DNA of 64,000 bases, from positions 11,284,001-11,348,000 of the forward strand of contig OW051471.1 of assembly GCA_932521025.1 (NCBI GenBank), in the 5' to 3' direction. The stretch comes from Oscheius onirici (Eukaryota; Nematoda; Chromadorea; Rhabditida; Rhabditidae). Positions 21,554 to 33,392 of this stretch are shown piece by piece (the stretch's first letter is position 1; each line of letters begins with the position of its first letter). A model generated the notes under the pieces. It was given only the letters and a program-made list of their open reading frames with translations, was not told where the DNA came from and did no database searches. The position numbers and the translations under genes were made by a program.

Positions 21554-24500
21554 TTAGGCGTTGAAGCGAAGAGAGTGACAGTGACCTCCGATAGGATTGG
21601 TCAGTTCCTTGTTGGCTTCCTCCACAGAGATCTCGTCCAACTGGTTCTTTCTCCTAAATAATGAAGCTTTCAAAACTAAATAGTAAGTGATTTACATGTG
21701 GTAATTAAGGACAGTCTGTCCCCTGGCGGCACAGCGATCGGCCACAGTCAAAACAGCCACCTCGGAAGTTGGTGAAGTGCACACAGCGTGCATGAAAGTG
21801 AGAGCATGAGTGGCGTACTCAATGCTCTGGAGAGAGACGTTGGGCTCGTTGATGAGGACAGAGTACTTTGGAGTACGAGCCGTGCCCTGAAAATCACCAT
21901 GATGACATTTAGATGTAGAAAATCGGGTTGGATACTCCCAGACCAGCTAAATCTTGTCCAATTTTAAAACCATGTCTCAAAATGACCCAAATTTAAATTT
22001 AAAAAAACAACCTGAAGGATGACATGGGAGTTTAGGTAGAAGCCTTTGCAGCCTGGAGTGATGACACTATGATCGAGACAGAGTCCCGCTTCGATGTTGG
22101 TCTCCTTGGCTCCAGTTCCAGCTCGATCCTTTTTGTAGAGTCGCTCCGACGTCTTCTTGTTTTCCAAGATGAGAATGAGCTTCGTGGCTCCGATGACAGC
22201 CTTGATCTTCGGCAGTTCATCTCTCACTTTGGCCCATTGTCCCTCAGTGTAGCCGTTCAAGTACAAGACGAGCGTCTTTGGAGCAACTTTTCTCTTCTGA
22301 GTGAAGGCGGTCTTGCACTGGCCGAGGATCTTCACAATGCTATTGAAGGCATTCTAAACAGATCCATCAATATAAGATTCTAGAATACCGTATTTCTTCC
22401 AACAGAAGCATCCCTGTACGCAATACGCACGCATTTTTTTCGGATTGATAAAATTTTTTCCCAACTTTCCGATTATTTTTCCCATAGCCATCTCAGCTAC
22501 CAAGGAAAAATAAAATATTAATTAAAAAATTATGTCTTCAACCCGAAAAAAATGCGTACGTAATTGCGTACAGGGGTGCTTTTTTTGAGCTTTTACGGTA
22601 ACTTACTTCCATGTTATGGCCGTCAATGTACAGCCAGTCTCCGATGACCTGATTCTGGCATTCTCCACAAGTGGCTGCGTATCCGAGACGAGAAGGACGC
22701 TTCTTGAAGCGTCTGCTGGCTCCACCAGTTCCCTGCTGGTTACTGAAGGCGATTCCGACGTAGAGGACTTCATTGGTACAGATCCTGAAGGTTTTTGGTT
22801 GATTAGAACGACTAGTAATCTCACTTGAGATCACCCTGTTTGGTCTCTACCCTGAACGGAACTCCGCCGTTCTTCAAGCAGACCTTGAGCATGATGTTGT
22901 CCACTGTGCGAGCCTGGCCTCGATCCACTGCATTCCTGATCAGATTAGCGTTGACGATCTGAGTCACGACCTGGTACTTTTGCTCATAGTATTTCAGATC
23001 CTGAATTATTTGTTGAGCCCAGTGAAACTCTGCAAACTTACGTCATGGATCGCAATGTTGTCAGCCAGAGCAATGAATACAAACTTGATACCGTTATCCT
23101 TACATGTTTTCAACAATTGCTCGGCGGACATATTGTTGGCGTCCTTTTCAACCGGCTTCGTCATCTTGACGACTTTTTTCGCCTGTAGAGACGTACGCAT
23201 CCAGTCCTTGAATGCTGTGAGACTCTTGGGATCACAACCGTAGTTAATGATGGCCCATTTCTCCAGAACGGGCGGGATAGTGAAGGGCTGGTTTCGGAGG
23301 TCAACTTTGGCCTGAAAGAAATATTGTTACTGGATAGTCTCAGTCTATCTCTGTCTCTTTGTCTCTCCCCTTTTTCTCCGAAAAATCTAAAACTTACATT
23401 GTCCCTCGGATAGAATCCATTGACCTGAACGCTGTTCAGAATCCTACAAGGAATCTCCATGAATATGTTGCCTAGCTCAAAACCGAACTTTTTCAAGTTC
23501 TCATTGCTGAATAGTTCCAGCTTGTTCATGTAGTCATAGCACAGTTTTACGCGAGCATCTGGGAGCATGGCGGCCCACTGAAATGGAAATGTTTGAGAGA
23601 AACCCAGCAGAAACTCACTTTGACGATTGCGGCACCCTGATCGGAACTCTGTTGCTCCTTCGGAACGGACTGGTTGGGAACAATTTCCAGAACTTCAGCC
23701 GGATAGAAAATGTACCCAGTCGATGCTCTTTTTGATCTCTTGCCAATCATTGGCAGATCGTTTCTCTCAAGAGTGATTCCATACGTATTTTTGAAGTATT
23801 CGACATTGTCCATTAACTGTCCGTCAATCACCCTGAAAAATAGTTTTTTGTCTCTCCATCTCTCTGTTTTTGTGCCGTCCTCTGTTCTCAAACTCACTGC
23901 TTGATTGTCTTCTTATCACTGACCGTCTGGATAGTGAACGGAACTCGTTTCTTTCCATACGTCGGGACAACAGAAAGTCCAAAGAGAGCACTATTCAAAT
24001 CGTGGCAGCGGATCTTCTTCAAAGCATCAATCTTCTGGGCCAACGTCATTGGCACATGCTGGACGACAGTCTTGACTGAAACACACAAAAAATCAACAAA
24101 ATAGAAGAGTACACTCACTGTCAGCAGCAACAACTAGACGGAGATCAGCTGATTTGTCTTCGACAACTTCGGCAGAAGTTCTGAGGCCAGCCTTGAGGAC
24201 CATTCCTCCTCCGAGGTCGACAGTGTTCTTATTACTGATCATGTAGTGAATGGCGTCCCGTGAGAACCAGACATCCGGTCTGGAGAAGGCTTCCTTCTCA
24301 AGAAGTAGGTTCAAAACCTCGAGGAGGTTCGGCTGGTAGCCGGGACGACCAGGAATACAGGTAAGGAGGTCGTTGGTGGACACCTAAAAAGTTTTTTTGA
24401 CTGGAAGACGAGCTGTTCTCACTTGGAAAGTCTCCTGAGGTCCCTGGTCGATCTTCACAGTGACAGTTCCATCGTCAAACTCGGCGGCTACTTCGGGGAT

Positions 24501-25010
24501 GTCTGTGACGTTCAAAGTGAACTCCTTCTAAAAATTGGAAACAATAAACTAAGTGGACGTATTACATACGTTCTTGAAGGAGCTGAGGCTGTACAGACAA
24601 GCAGCTCGATTGTAGACATAGTCTCCAAGACCTTCAGTACGATCGATGTGGGCAATGACGGCAGCACACTGGAGTCTCTTGTCATCAAATCTGAAAGTTG
24701 GCGGTGAAAGCGACAGAGGGACAGAGAACAAGAGAGACTGAGAGACAGCAAGACTAACCGTTTAGTCGACAGCTCCTTCACGTCGCCATTGTCAAAAGTA
24801 ATGTCAATCTTCACCGAATATTTATAAATGGGAATGTTCTTCTCCGCCTCTGAAGGATACAATTAGTTTTAAATGCAGTAACTAGAACGAACTGATAGGG
24901 AACAGATTGACGACCACGGTCGAGTTTTTGTCAGTCATCGACTGAGCAGGACCACGGGACGGAGGTGCCCCTCCTCCACGAATGTTCATGTTCTTGAACT
25001 GCTTCTGCAT
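21554..25010 (-). CDS. Argonaute, worm-specific (WAGO-type), slicer residues missing
   Basis: Fourteen exons (24893-25010, 24759-24849, 24570-24690, 24423-24527, 24119-24383, 23898-24075, 23619-23832, 23398-23577, 23042-23311, 22825-23000, 22607-22784, 22012-22353, 21696-21886, 21554-21653) join without phase error into 842 residues. Order: N domain (NIPIYKYSVKID), PAZ, MID (KYYEQKYQVVTQIVNANLI, then LKNGGVPFRVE) and PIWI (LYVGIAFSNQQ ... VLYLNGYTEGQW ... RGQTVLNYH). The first PIWI aspartate is absent (VGIAFS) and the second is Asn (LNG for RDG), so slicing is not expected. WAGO proteins bind secondary 22G small RNAs and silence targets. A TTTCAG lies 35 bp 5' of the ATG, a candidate spliced-leader site. 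Confidence 0.92.
22386..22600. mobile_element. TACCGTA-tipped MITE inside Argonaute intron
   Basis: The left tip is TACCGTATTTCTTCCAACAG and the right tip is the inverted AGCTTTTACGGTA. Subterminal CCTGTACGCAATACGCACGC pairs with GCGTACGTAATTGCGTACAG. It has the same tips and subterminal blocks as copies at 33393 and 41321. It fills most of intron 11 of the Argonaute gene. Confidence 0.75.
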
Positions 25011-26292
25011 GACGATTGGGAAGTTTTTGTAAGGAAGTGCTCACTGAAAGATAAGAGCCTTATTGAAGGTGAAAGAGAAGCGAGCGAAGACATTATATCA
25101 ATAGGAGAAGAAAAAAGTATTCACAAGGAAAAAAAGAGTTTTAGCGATCACATTTTAAACTTTGAAAGTTCAAAAGAGGCTTTTTCAGTGCTTGGCGAGT
25201 GAAGAGGGAACGTTTTTGAAACCGTTCGCCAGCAAGATCGTCGGCCAAATAGGTGAGATAGCGGCGGCGGGCCAGAAAAACGATTGGCAAACGCACATAG
25301 GTGAGAAATTAGAGCGTTTTTTTGCGGGGAGAGGACGTGGTAATGTGCAGCTGGAGTGAAAGGGGTCAATTGAAAAAGGCTGAGAAAGAAAATAGATGAA
25401 GAGAGGAAAGAGAGAAAAGTCGAGCGATTGATCGACTGATTCGCAGCTTAGTATTCAACCTTTCAAAGCGGAAGCTGAGGGAAAAAGGGAAGGCTGAACG
25501 TAGGGAGAAAAAAAATAAAAGCGGGAGTTGGCGAAGAATCGCCTCAAAAAACTGACATTTTTTTATCGAAGAGGAAAAGGACCGATTTTTATATTTGGTG
25601 CATGAGAGTGATTTTAGTCGATCTATTTGCAGTATGTAAAGGCCAGAGACCGCCAAAGGATGCTCTTTTATAGGGTACTAACAAAATGCGAAGGTAGACA
25701 TAAAATATGAGCTGTAAGAGCGGAAAAGGTGTTATCATTTCCATTGATTCACCAGCTCTTTTTATGTTTTTTTAAGAGCTATAAACATTAAAAAAGCCTA
25801 AGCCAGCCACTAAGTGAAAAAAAGGTTTAAATGTTGGTATGATATGAGAGCAAAATACATTTTCAAAAGAATTCAGCTGCAAAAAATGTCCTAAAAGAAG
25901 GAAATTGGTTGCTTGAATTGTTTGTTGCCATTTTGGAAAAACTGCAGCTGCCTCCTAACCCTCTAAGCTTGTTACACTCTCTCACTAGCCATCTGTTTTG
26001 ACCTCTCCCCTGGCGTGTTCCACCGCACGGCTCTTTGTCTATTTATCAGCTGTTCGGAGCTGTCCGACTGCCAGCCCAGTTCAATTCTGGTAAAATTGAG
26101 AACTGATCTCCCTTTGAACATCAAAACACCCTTCAAACACAATAGTCATCGCACCTAACAATTAATAGATGGCGCCCTTCTTAATCTCTGAATATTTCGA
26201 CATTTAGGGATTTATTTAAGGAAATACTTGGTCAAACATATATGTTGTCAACTGGTTACTCTTTTTACCAGATGCGAGAGAAATACAGGAGA
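25011..26292. other. Argonaute 5' flank and intergenic DNA
   Basis: No gene supported. The first 140 bp, including the TTTCAG candidate spliced-leader site, belong to the Argonaute leader. Two unrelated open frames at 25148-25369 and 25366-25656 (minus) are phenylalanine/serine-rich and low complexity. A TTTATC-rich stretch near 25990-26090 holds no recognised element. Confidence 0.35.
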
Positions 26293-27473
26293 TCACGAAT
26301 CGTCAATAGGCAACATTTTCAGCCACTCTTTCGGATCCAGAGCTGCATCGGGATCTCCGTTGTAACCAGAATAGTCCAATGGTCTTCCTTTATGTTCATA
26401 GAGCCGTGGTAGAGAAATCAGTTCGTTCAGCGTGCGAATGTTTGCAAAAAGGTTGAATGAGCAACTTCTAAAGGTGTAATTAGATGTTAAAATTACCAGG
26501 AACACATTCTTCGGGTTCGGGACAAGAATGGTGACTCCGTAAGGAGAAGTATGATAGAACATCTTTGGTCCGAGAACTGCTGAAAGTAGCGCGGAAGTCG
26601 AGACTCTCATGTCTGTATAAAAAGTAGTCATTTTGTAGTTCCAATCTCCTTTTTGCCATTTCTGGAAAATATAAAATATTTTTGGAGAAGAAACCACGGC
26701 GTTTTATCGCGGTTCTGCACTTGTCTATTACCGTATAGAACATTTTCTCCTGCAGCATCCCCTTGTTTTGTGCTGATTTTAGAGGGATACTGTGGTGAAG
26801 GAAATGGGCGCTATTCATAATCATTTGAAAAGGAACCGTAAAACATGACCTACTTTTACAGCCTCAGCTATTTTCAGGAGTGAGTTAGAAGTTGTCCTTT
26901 CTAGATGGACTTCTTCAAAAAAATTGAAGAGCTTCTCGATGGCTCCGGCTTCTTCAGAGAATGGATGTACCGTGACCTTTTTGACTTCCTGAAATTTGTT
27001 CGTATTTTTTTAAATAAGTTTACAAACCATCTTTTTGGCCTTCTCCCAATGATCAAAAGACTGATAAACGATTACGCTAGCGCCGAGCATCCAGGGCTTT
27101 ATATCCTCGTTTTTTGCTTCTTTATCAGTCAAATCCCACCGAAGTTTGACATTTATAAGTGGCCATTTCATCCGATTGAACAGAGGGCGGTGAATCGTCT
27201 CGTCCCAAGCACCCCAATTAAAATCTGGTAAAGCAAAAGAGTACGGTAGAATAGAACTGGGCTCCACTATCTTGAACTTGACGGAAATTCCAAAAGGAGT
27301 TTCCCGTTGTAAGCGAAGTTCGAGGTTCTAAAAAAAGCACTCAGATATAAATTGATTGCACCTACGTTAGAGCGCTTATGTCGGTGAAAAACGAGGCTTC
27401 CACGACTTATACGAATGCTGAACTTGGTTAGGTTTCGATTAAGAAGTTTGCAAATGTTCCTGCAGAGTCTCAT
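26293..27473 (-). pseudogene. F-box-like gene with 5' end cut by a SINE
   Basis: Exons 27366-27473, 27028-27327, 26854-26988 and 26293-26661 join in phase and stay open to the stop at 26293. Blocks NLTKFSIRIS, LFNRMKWP, DHWEKAKKM, LFNFFEEVHLE and LDYSGYNGDPD match the plus-strand paralogue at 19.4-21.3 kb. The exon at 27473 begins at MRLCRN, exactly where the F-box of the relatives is half finished (VRSMR..). Immediately 5' lies the SINE-like repeat at 27480-27640, so the first half of the F-box is displaced. The remaining W..AK...FFEEV segment resembles FTH/DUF38 repeats (inference). Confidence 0.55.
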
Positions 27474-27479
27474 CGATCG

Positions 27480-27640
27480 GGCCAGCAGTGCGTACTTTTG
27501 GGGGAAAGGAGAGGAGTCGAACCCGGGTCGTCTGGGTGAAGACGGCGACTCTTAACAATACACCAAAATTTCGTGGCCTCAGACAAACAAATAAACAGAG
27601 TCCACCACAGACACCATTGCGCTTTAGTAGTAGAGAGATC
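27480..27640 (-). mobile_element. tRNA-like SINE, copy 1
   Basis: On the minus strand this reads ACGCAATGGTGT-like sequence, then TTTTGGTGTATTGTTAAGAG (box A-like) and GGGTTCGACTCC (box B-like) about 40 bp later. The same unit is at 54719-54870 on the plus strand with over 80% visible identity. A pol III-type promoter in a dispersed repeat without coding capacity is the definition of a SINE; no acceptor stem supports a functional tRNA. Confidence 0.6.
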
Positions 27641-27947
27641 ATGAGTCTTGTAGAGAAAAATTCCCCCAATACCAAGCTATATACTTACGCTTTCGAATAA
27701 ACCCGAGAGAGACACTGAAACTTACTAGCTTACAAAAGTCAAACTTCACGATATTTGTTTTTGACAAAATTTCAATTAGCTCCTTAAGGGACATCTCACG
27801 AGTGTAAAAATAATTGAATGCTAATCCGGCAACCACTTATCACGACTTGGCTTACCATATAAAAGACAGAATATGTGAGTGAGAAAAGCGGTCGAACATT
27901 ATCAAACTTCACAAACATCAAAAAAATCTAAACAAATTATTCCCAGG

Positions 27948-28558
27948 ACGTCCAACTGCTTCTTCAGCCCGACATTGAAAAGGAGTTGTTTTCCCAGCTG
28001 AACGGACTCGAGTCGTGGCATTACGATTATCTGAACAGTTATGGTTTATCTTTGGTTGACAGCTTGAAATGCTCCTTTTCAGCCTACAGAGCCGTCGAAC
28101 TTGCAGCACCGAGCTGCGACTTTGTGGCAGAGAGAATAAGAGCCGAACAACTTATACAAGCTGTCGATGTCGACCGAATCTTACCGTCGCTCGACATTAT
28201 GCTTCGCGTAATTCAGGTTTTGTAAAAGCAAAGATACTTCCTGAGGAAATTTTCAGGAATGGCTGGACGTCAAGCGCGAAATTTACGCAATGCTAGTCGG
28301 AATGAGGTTGAGGATGGCTACTTCAGTCATTATCACGACTTTGTGAGAAAGTTGGCCGAAATTTACAAGAATTCTCCAAAGCCAACTTTTGATGAATTGT
28401 CGGAACAATTATCCAGCGGCTCAACTTTGGAATCAAAAGAGACACGGATGGAAAGCTGTTGAACATCTCCGCAGTAAACTATCACCTCTATGTAACAGTT
28501 CTCGACATAAGTATTTTCGGAGGAATGAAATGTGCTAGAACATTCCGTCACCGATAGG
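27948..28558 (+). pseudogene. F-box-associated-like fragment
   Basis: Exon about 27948-28217 (TTCCCAG acceptor side) encodes LFSQLNGLESWHYDYLNSYG and more, followed after a 40-bp intron by EWLDVKREIYAMLVG. That frame then stops, and the homologous-looking continuation (NISAVNYHLYVTVLDISIFG, ending about 28558) is in another frame. The W....Y and spacing resemble the FTH-like repeats of the neighbouring F-box genes. No F-box is present. Confidence 0.4.
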
Positions 28559-29221
28559 TCGCTCAACATTGTCAATAAAAATCTTTCCGTTTTCTTATCG
28601 TAAGAGTCTGACAATCGGCTCATATGAGAACTTCCGCAGGTTTCCAAGACTGCTGTCAGGCCAGTCAACATTTTTCACTATTTTCCCTCCATTCTGTCAA
28701 TTTCCGGTTACGGTAACCTCTTACCGTAACCGCCACGTATGCTATTTCTGTTCCCGTTTTCGAATATTAACTCTTCTGTTTGTTCCCGAGTCTCGTTCTC
28801 GGCGTATTTCTCCCGTTCTCCGTTTTTATTGTTCTGCTACATCTACATAAACGTAGTTCCAAGTGTCTTTCTATTCGTTTTCTACAAATTATTCTCGCCG
28901 GATAGCATCAGTGAACCTCACATTGAGCTTTACGCTTGGCACTATCCACTTTCGTCGGTAGCCACCCCGACTGATCACGACTCTGCACCAGTCACACCCC
29001 TTAGACTATTTTGTCGACTTGCATACGTAAATTTTATTTCTCGCAAAAAGCAATTTATCAAAAATTTTAGAGTATCGTATTGTAGAATATGTTCAGTCAC
29101 GAGGCAGATGGGCGTAGGTTACGACGTGGCGCGTCGGGCATTCTTCCACTTGCTAGACCTGCATTATAAAATTGTCATAAAGAAGCAACAGAGCCGTGCC
29201 AAAACCCAGAGAGAAAAAGAG
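28559..29221. other. intergenic stretch downstream of CRIP gene
   Basis: Contains GGTTACGGTAACC, a perfect 13-bp palindrome-like block at about 28703-28715, and its near copy CTTACCGTAACC at 28720. A 207-codon open frame at 28739-29362 is low-complexity Ser/Phe-rich and overlaps the CRIP exon antisense, so I do not call it a gene. Confidence 0.35.
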
Positions 29222-30200
29222 CTAGCAAACCTTTCCAGTCTGGCCGTGGTGGAAGGTATGACTCTCAGTGCCTCCGTGTCCATAGCCACGAGGACCGAAC
29301 AGAGCTCCGTAGCAGCGGTTACAGTACGGCTTTCCGTCACGCTAAATTGTATTTTTTTATAAGAAATCAGGTTTTCTTTACCTCGCTGTGACTACCAGCA
29401 GCCAGAGTCCTCTTGCAGGCCTCATTCTCACAGCGGAGACAGGGACGGTGCCAGTCCTTTCCGATTGATGTCACGCGCTCAGCTGAAGAGTAAAATTAGG
29501 ATCATTGGAGATTTTGGGAAGAGACGTGGTCTTTGAGATAAAGTGACTATTAGGGCAGAAAGGATAATTGGATCTTCGTGTCTGTGTGGGCGAGACGGTC
29601 TCAAAATATTCTGGCCACAGACTCAATAGTTAGACAGCACCGTTTTATTGCGATACCAATTTGTTAATTTTCCTTTTTTTCGTTCAGTTTCAGTTTGTTC
29701 ACGTCAATATCGGATACTCAGGGGGATTTTGATCCGCAGACAAACTAAGCTTTTAGTTGTGTCTCTTGGCTGAGTATCAAATACATACACGCGACATTTA
29801 TACCACAGACTCGACAGTTAGACAGCTGTGTGCAGTTAGACCTTTACATTCTCTTTATACCCATGTCACTTTTGAATCCAAATAGCGTTCCGTCTAGCGA
29901 ATAGGATCTTGTACTTGAAATTAAATGCTTTCGCAAAGCTCAAGTACAGTCTGAGATTGAGGTTTTCGCTCAAAGTCCGATTTTCCCCTCTCCTCCTAAT
30001 CCTCAACCTCCCTCTCCCAATTTTCTATTATTTACTGTCGCAAAAAGGACACACTTTCGCTATTAGAAAGTCATTATACCAGCTAGCGGGACTCCCTCTT
30101 TGCCAAAGTCATCCCTCAAGGTCGCCTCCCTTTTCTAATTGACCACACAGAAAAACTCACCAAAGTAGACGGGTTTCTCGCATCGAGGGCAGTTAGGCAT
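29222..30200 (-). CDS. cysteine-rich LIM protein (CRIP family)
   Basis: Three exons: 30161-30200 ([13 protein letters not shown]), 29382-29482 and 29222-29341. Total 86 residues with one LIM domain whose zinc ligands are visible: CPRC, H in [10 protein letters not shown] in NEACKRTL, H in AGSHSE, CNRC, and a closing GYGHGG. The [15 protein letters not shown] tail is characteristic of cysteine-rich intestinal protein. In C. elegans this family includes exc-9 (excretory canal) and valv-1; I cannot tell which is the orthologue, so no symbol is given. It is a small cytosolic adaptor. Intron 1 is 678 bp and holds two copies of the 20-bp dispersed motif and a decayed inverted repeat. Confidence 0.9.
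29613..29640 (+). repeat. dispersed 20-bp motif copy in CRIP intron
   Basis: GGCCACAGACTCAATAGTTAGACAG region, two bases different from consensus. A second, exact-core copy lies at 29802-29826. Confidence 0.5.
29714..29784. repeat. inverted GGATACTCAG / GCTGAGTATC pair
   Basis: CGGATACTCAGG near 29713-29724 and TTGGCTGAGTATCAAAT near 29766-29782 form an inverted pair, the same internal block seen in the foldbacks at 32429 and 34648. The outer arms are no longer clear, so this is a decayed copy. Confidence 0.45.
29802..29826 (+). repeat. dispersed 20-bp motif copy in CRIP intron
   Basis: ACCA followed by CAGACTCGACAGTTAGACAG, an exact copy of the consensus core. Confidence 0.6.
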
Positions 30201-32428
30201 CGTTTTCGTTGTTGTCCGGGTCGGAAAACGTCTGGAAATGAGATTGGATCTGTTCAATCAAAGAAAGAGGCGGAACAAGGACATTTGGAGGAAAAAGTGA
30301 CAGGAGGAGGCATCAAAAAAGTGTGTGGATTACGAAAAGAGGCTAGTCTTGGGGTCATCCGACGGCGCAAATCCAATGAAATATGGCCTGTGTCAGTTTT
30401 CTACCAACATGTTTGTGTCCGAGGAGGAGGGAAAAGGACAGCCAATTTGGAACTGTTTGCCTCGGCTGTCTACTCTCTGTGACAGAAGCAGGCCAGGGGA
30501 TGAATGGCAGTAGCTTTTCGCCTCATTTTTGGGCAAATAGAGCCCTTTCGATCGAGCTGGCAGCAGAGAGAGACCAACAAATAACAAACATATATGGAGA
30601 AGGCCAGAGATTTGGGGAAAGATTGAGCAAATTCAGTGAGCAGAAGGGGATTGGCTTTGTTAGATTTGGACGTGCAACGAACAGAGTAATATCGTCCTTT
30701 TGCTTTTTTTGTGGAAAACTCCGTTGTCTAACTGTCGAGTCTGTTTCCGTAGTTTTTGAACCAAAAAACTAGACTCTTCCCAGTAAAATGCTCCAGCTGC
30801 ACTGGTACGAATGAAAACAGTCATAGAAGAACCACAAAGGGCCCGCTGACCTACTCGGAGCCCAGAAGGTGGCAGGAAAATGATTCAACTTCGGGCAGAA
30901 AGGACACAGACAGGCAAACGAGGAAAGTACTCTGGACTACTCTTAACAGTCCTGGACTGGTCAGAGACGAAATGGTTGAGTGTTTCATCATTGGGGAACT
31001 GGGCCATATTTTAAAAGCACGGACAATACAATGACCTTATCGATTTTTGGTACTTGTCTTGGACAGCATGAAAGTTTAATAGATAGGGTCCCGAAACGAA
31101 TTCCCTAAAGCTTTGGTCCCAATGACCTACTGTTTTTTTTATGAAAAATTTGAGCTAAACATGTGGTCAAATGTAAGATTTTAGAGCAGGTAACCACAAA
31201 CTTTGAAAAGGCAGTTTTGCTATCACCATTATTGCAAAAAAATCTGTTGAAAATCTGTGTCAGAAACGAAAAGAACATCCGAGAGAAAAGCGAAATAAGA
31301 AGAGAGTCTCTTCCCAACAACACGTTTTTGTCGGGCATTCCGCGGAGGATCACAGACCACAATTGGAAGGAAGGGGGAGAAGACGCCTCCCCTCTTGTCA
31401 CATGTTCAAAAATTTAAAGAGCGACACTCGGAAAATGAACCAAAAGTTAGACTAGCCGGTTCACATAATCCAATGATTACCATACAGTGACGAGATTATG
31501 CAAAGAGAAACAGAAACAGACTCAATTGTTACGGGGATCCAATAACAGCAGGGGCTGTGAAGTGGGTCTCCGGGATAAAAGAGACTCCCTTTGTCAATTG
31601 TGGCCATGTGGAGCAGATTAGGGAGGGGACCAGTCGCTTTGGCAGACGGCCAAGGAGAGAACATGCATACCGGTTCCAATCGGGAGAGAGAGTTTGTAAA
31701 AGACAGGGGCCAGCCGGGTGGCTTAAACTGACCCAAAGAGACTGGCAGAGAGAGAGTCTTCCCGCCTCTTTTTAGGGCGCGCTTTGGAGAAGGATGATGG
31801 CAAGTTGAGAAGAAAGGTGTGGACAATTTTCTGGAGATAACTATATAAGCTATTTTCCTATAAGACGTGTTGCCTGCCTGGCTTTCTTCTGCCTTCTAGC
31901 GGAGTTCATTCAGAGCATCAAAGGTTTTCACTTCTTTTTCCAGGAAAAAAACGCTGATTGTCAGTAGCTTGTCGCATTTGTGGCTCAGCAGCTCCCGGGA
32001 GCAAGCCGCCAGCGTTTTTAGTGTCATCTCGATCGCCAAACCCCAGACTCTTTTTCTTTTGCAGAAATTGCATCAGTGATTGAATACCACGCAGTGTCTC
32101 TAGTTTTGCTTTGAAATTCAGCACGTCGAAACAGGTCAAACGTTGCCAAAATCCTCGGTAATGACCTGTCTTGACAGGTCAAATTTCTGGCTAAAATTGG
32201 GCGTGACCCATCCACCAAATCCGGTTTTTCAATATTCGCAGATTTTCTCGGCACTTTTCCACGAGGTTTCTCTACACAGCGGCTCATTCTCTGATGTGTC
32301 TTCCATTCTCACTGACACTTCGTTCTACCTCTTATTGCTCTTCAAGATTGTGGCGTATTGAGCATGGCAACGGAAAAATGATCGTTGATTGTTAGACTGC
32401 TGGTAGATACTTTTGACTAGCGTTCAGG
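30201..32428. other. large intergenic region
   Basis: About 2.2 kb. Contains a reverse-orientation copy of the 20-bp motif at 30724-30744 and a short LINE-like block at 31863-31910 (CCTTCTAGCGGAGTTCATTC, matching the LINE remnant at 15960). Also a minus-strand frame around 31930-32130 with protein-like composition (SLMQFLQKKKSLGFGDRDDT) but no splice context or recognised family. The first 300 bp are presumably the CRIP promoter. Confidence 0.35.
30724..30744 (-). repeat. dispersed 20-bp motif copy
   Basis: TTGTCTAACTGTCGAGTCTG, the reverse complement of the consensus core. Confidence 0.55.
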
Positions 32429-32649
32429 TATGGCCTGTTAAAAAAAAGAGGAATTACCGTAAGATTTTAGCTCTTCCCTTCGAGACCCACTTAGCATGCA
32501 AAAGTTGGATACTCAGCCAGCTAATACGAAAAATACGCAGCGAACTTTGGAATTTGTTGGCTGAGTATCCAATGTTTGTGTGCTAAGTTTGTCTCGAAGG
32601 AAAGAGCTAAAATCTTACGGTAATCCCTCTTCTTTTTGAACAGACCATA
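32429..32649. mobile_element. foldback element, TATGG family, copy with GCTGAGTATCC core
   Basis: Left tip TATGGCCTGTTAAAAAAAAG and right tip, inverted, TATGGTCTGTTCAAAAAGAA. Arms of about 95 bp pair with few mismatches (ACCGTAAGATTTTAGCTCTT on both sides). Just inside are the inverted blocks GGATACTCAGCC (about 32508) and GGCTGAGTATCC (about 32558). There is no coding capacity. Ends begin and finish with TA, compatible with a TA target duplication. Confidence 0.8.
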
Positions 32650-33392
32650 GCAGTGCAAGAGTAATTGACCAAATAGACACAGAGCGACTAAAATAAAGAA
32701 ACCGGGCTTTCCATCGAGTCAAGAAATCAATCAAAATTTCAAAGCACTAACCTTGAAAACAGTGAGTGTTGACCAGCATTGACGCCGACCAACTGATATC
32801 ATCCTATCAGACTAGCTGAGACATACTTGGGAAAAAAAGAAGACGCGGATGTCGTCTTCCAGTAGATACTACCTGAAAAGTGACGAGAAGGAAGACATTC
32901 TACCAAATTTTCTGCCTAATGTAGTCTTTGTGAGAACTGAAAGTCCCCAGTCCCTAAACACCGAGACACTGCTCCAGTCAACCAATGCCCAATTTGCTAG
33001 TTTCCTTACCGAAACCCGAATCGGCCCTCGGACGGAAGACTGAAGCTTTCGGAAACTGAATTGCTCGGGACAAGTCAAGATCCTAGTCAAGGTGCATAGA
33101 GAAAGGTAACTGAGAGAGGAAGCAAAAGAGTTGGTACGTTTCGAGAGAAAAAAAAGTAGAAACACCTGACCTGATTTGTAGAAGACGAGAGCACACACGA
33201 GCAACTGACGACACAATGTTTTGCAAGAGAAGCATGTTTTTAGTTTGACTAGTCTTGACAAGACAAGCGGAGAGATAAGTATTTTGGAATTGACAAGTCT
33301 TGACAAGTTAACAAGTCAAGTTATTTTGCTAGCTTTGGAAAAAGTCGCTGTCGGATGTCGAGCCTGTGGGTCATAAAAACAACAGACATGTA
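32650..33392. other. intergenic region with AAGTCTTGACAAG repeats
   Basis: Several TTGACAAG/CTTGACAAG blocks cluster at 33253-33318. A 64-codon frame at 32849-33043 has an ATG and mixed composition but no splice signals or homologue I can name, so it is not called. Confidence 0.3.

Noticed and set aside
28739-29362. A 207-codon plus-strand open frame.
   Set aside because: Antisense to the CRIP LIM exon, with low-complexity Phe/Ser composition and no domain.
32849-33043. A 64-codon frame with ATG and mixed composition.
   Set aside because: No splice site, promoter feature or family support.
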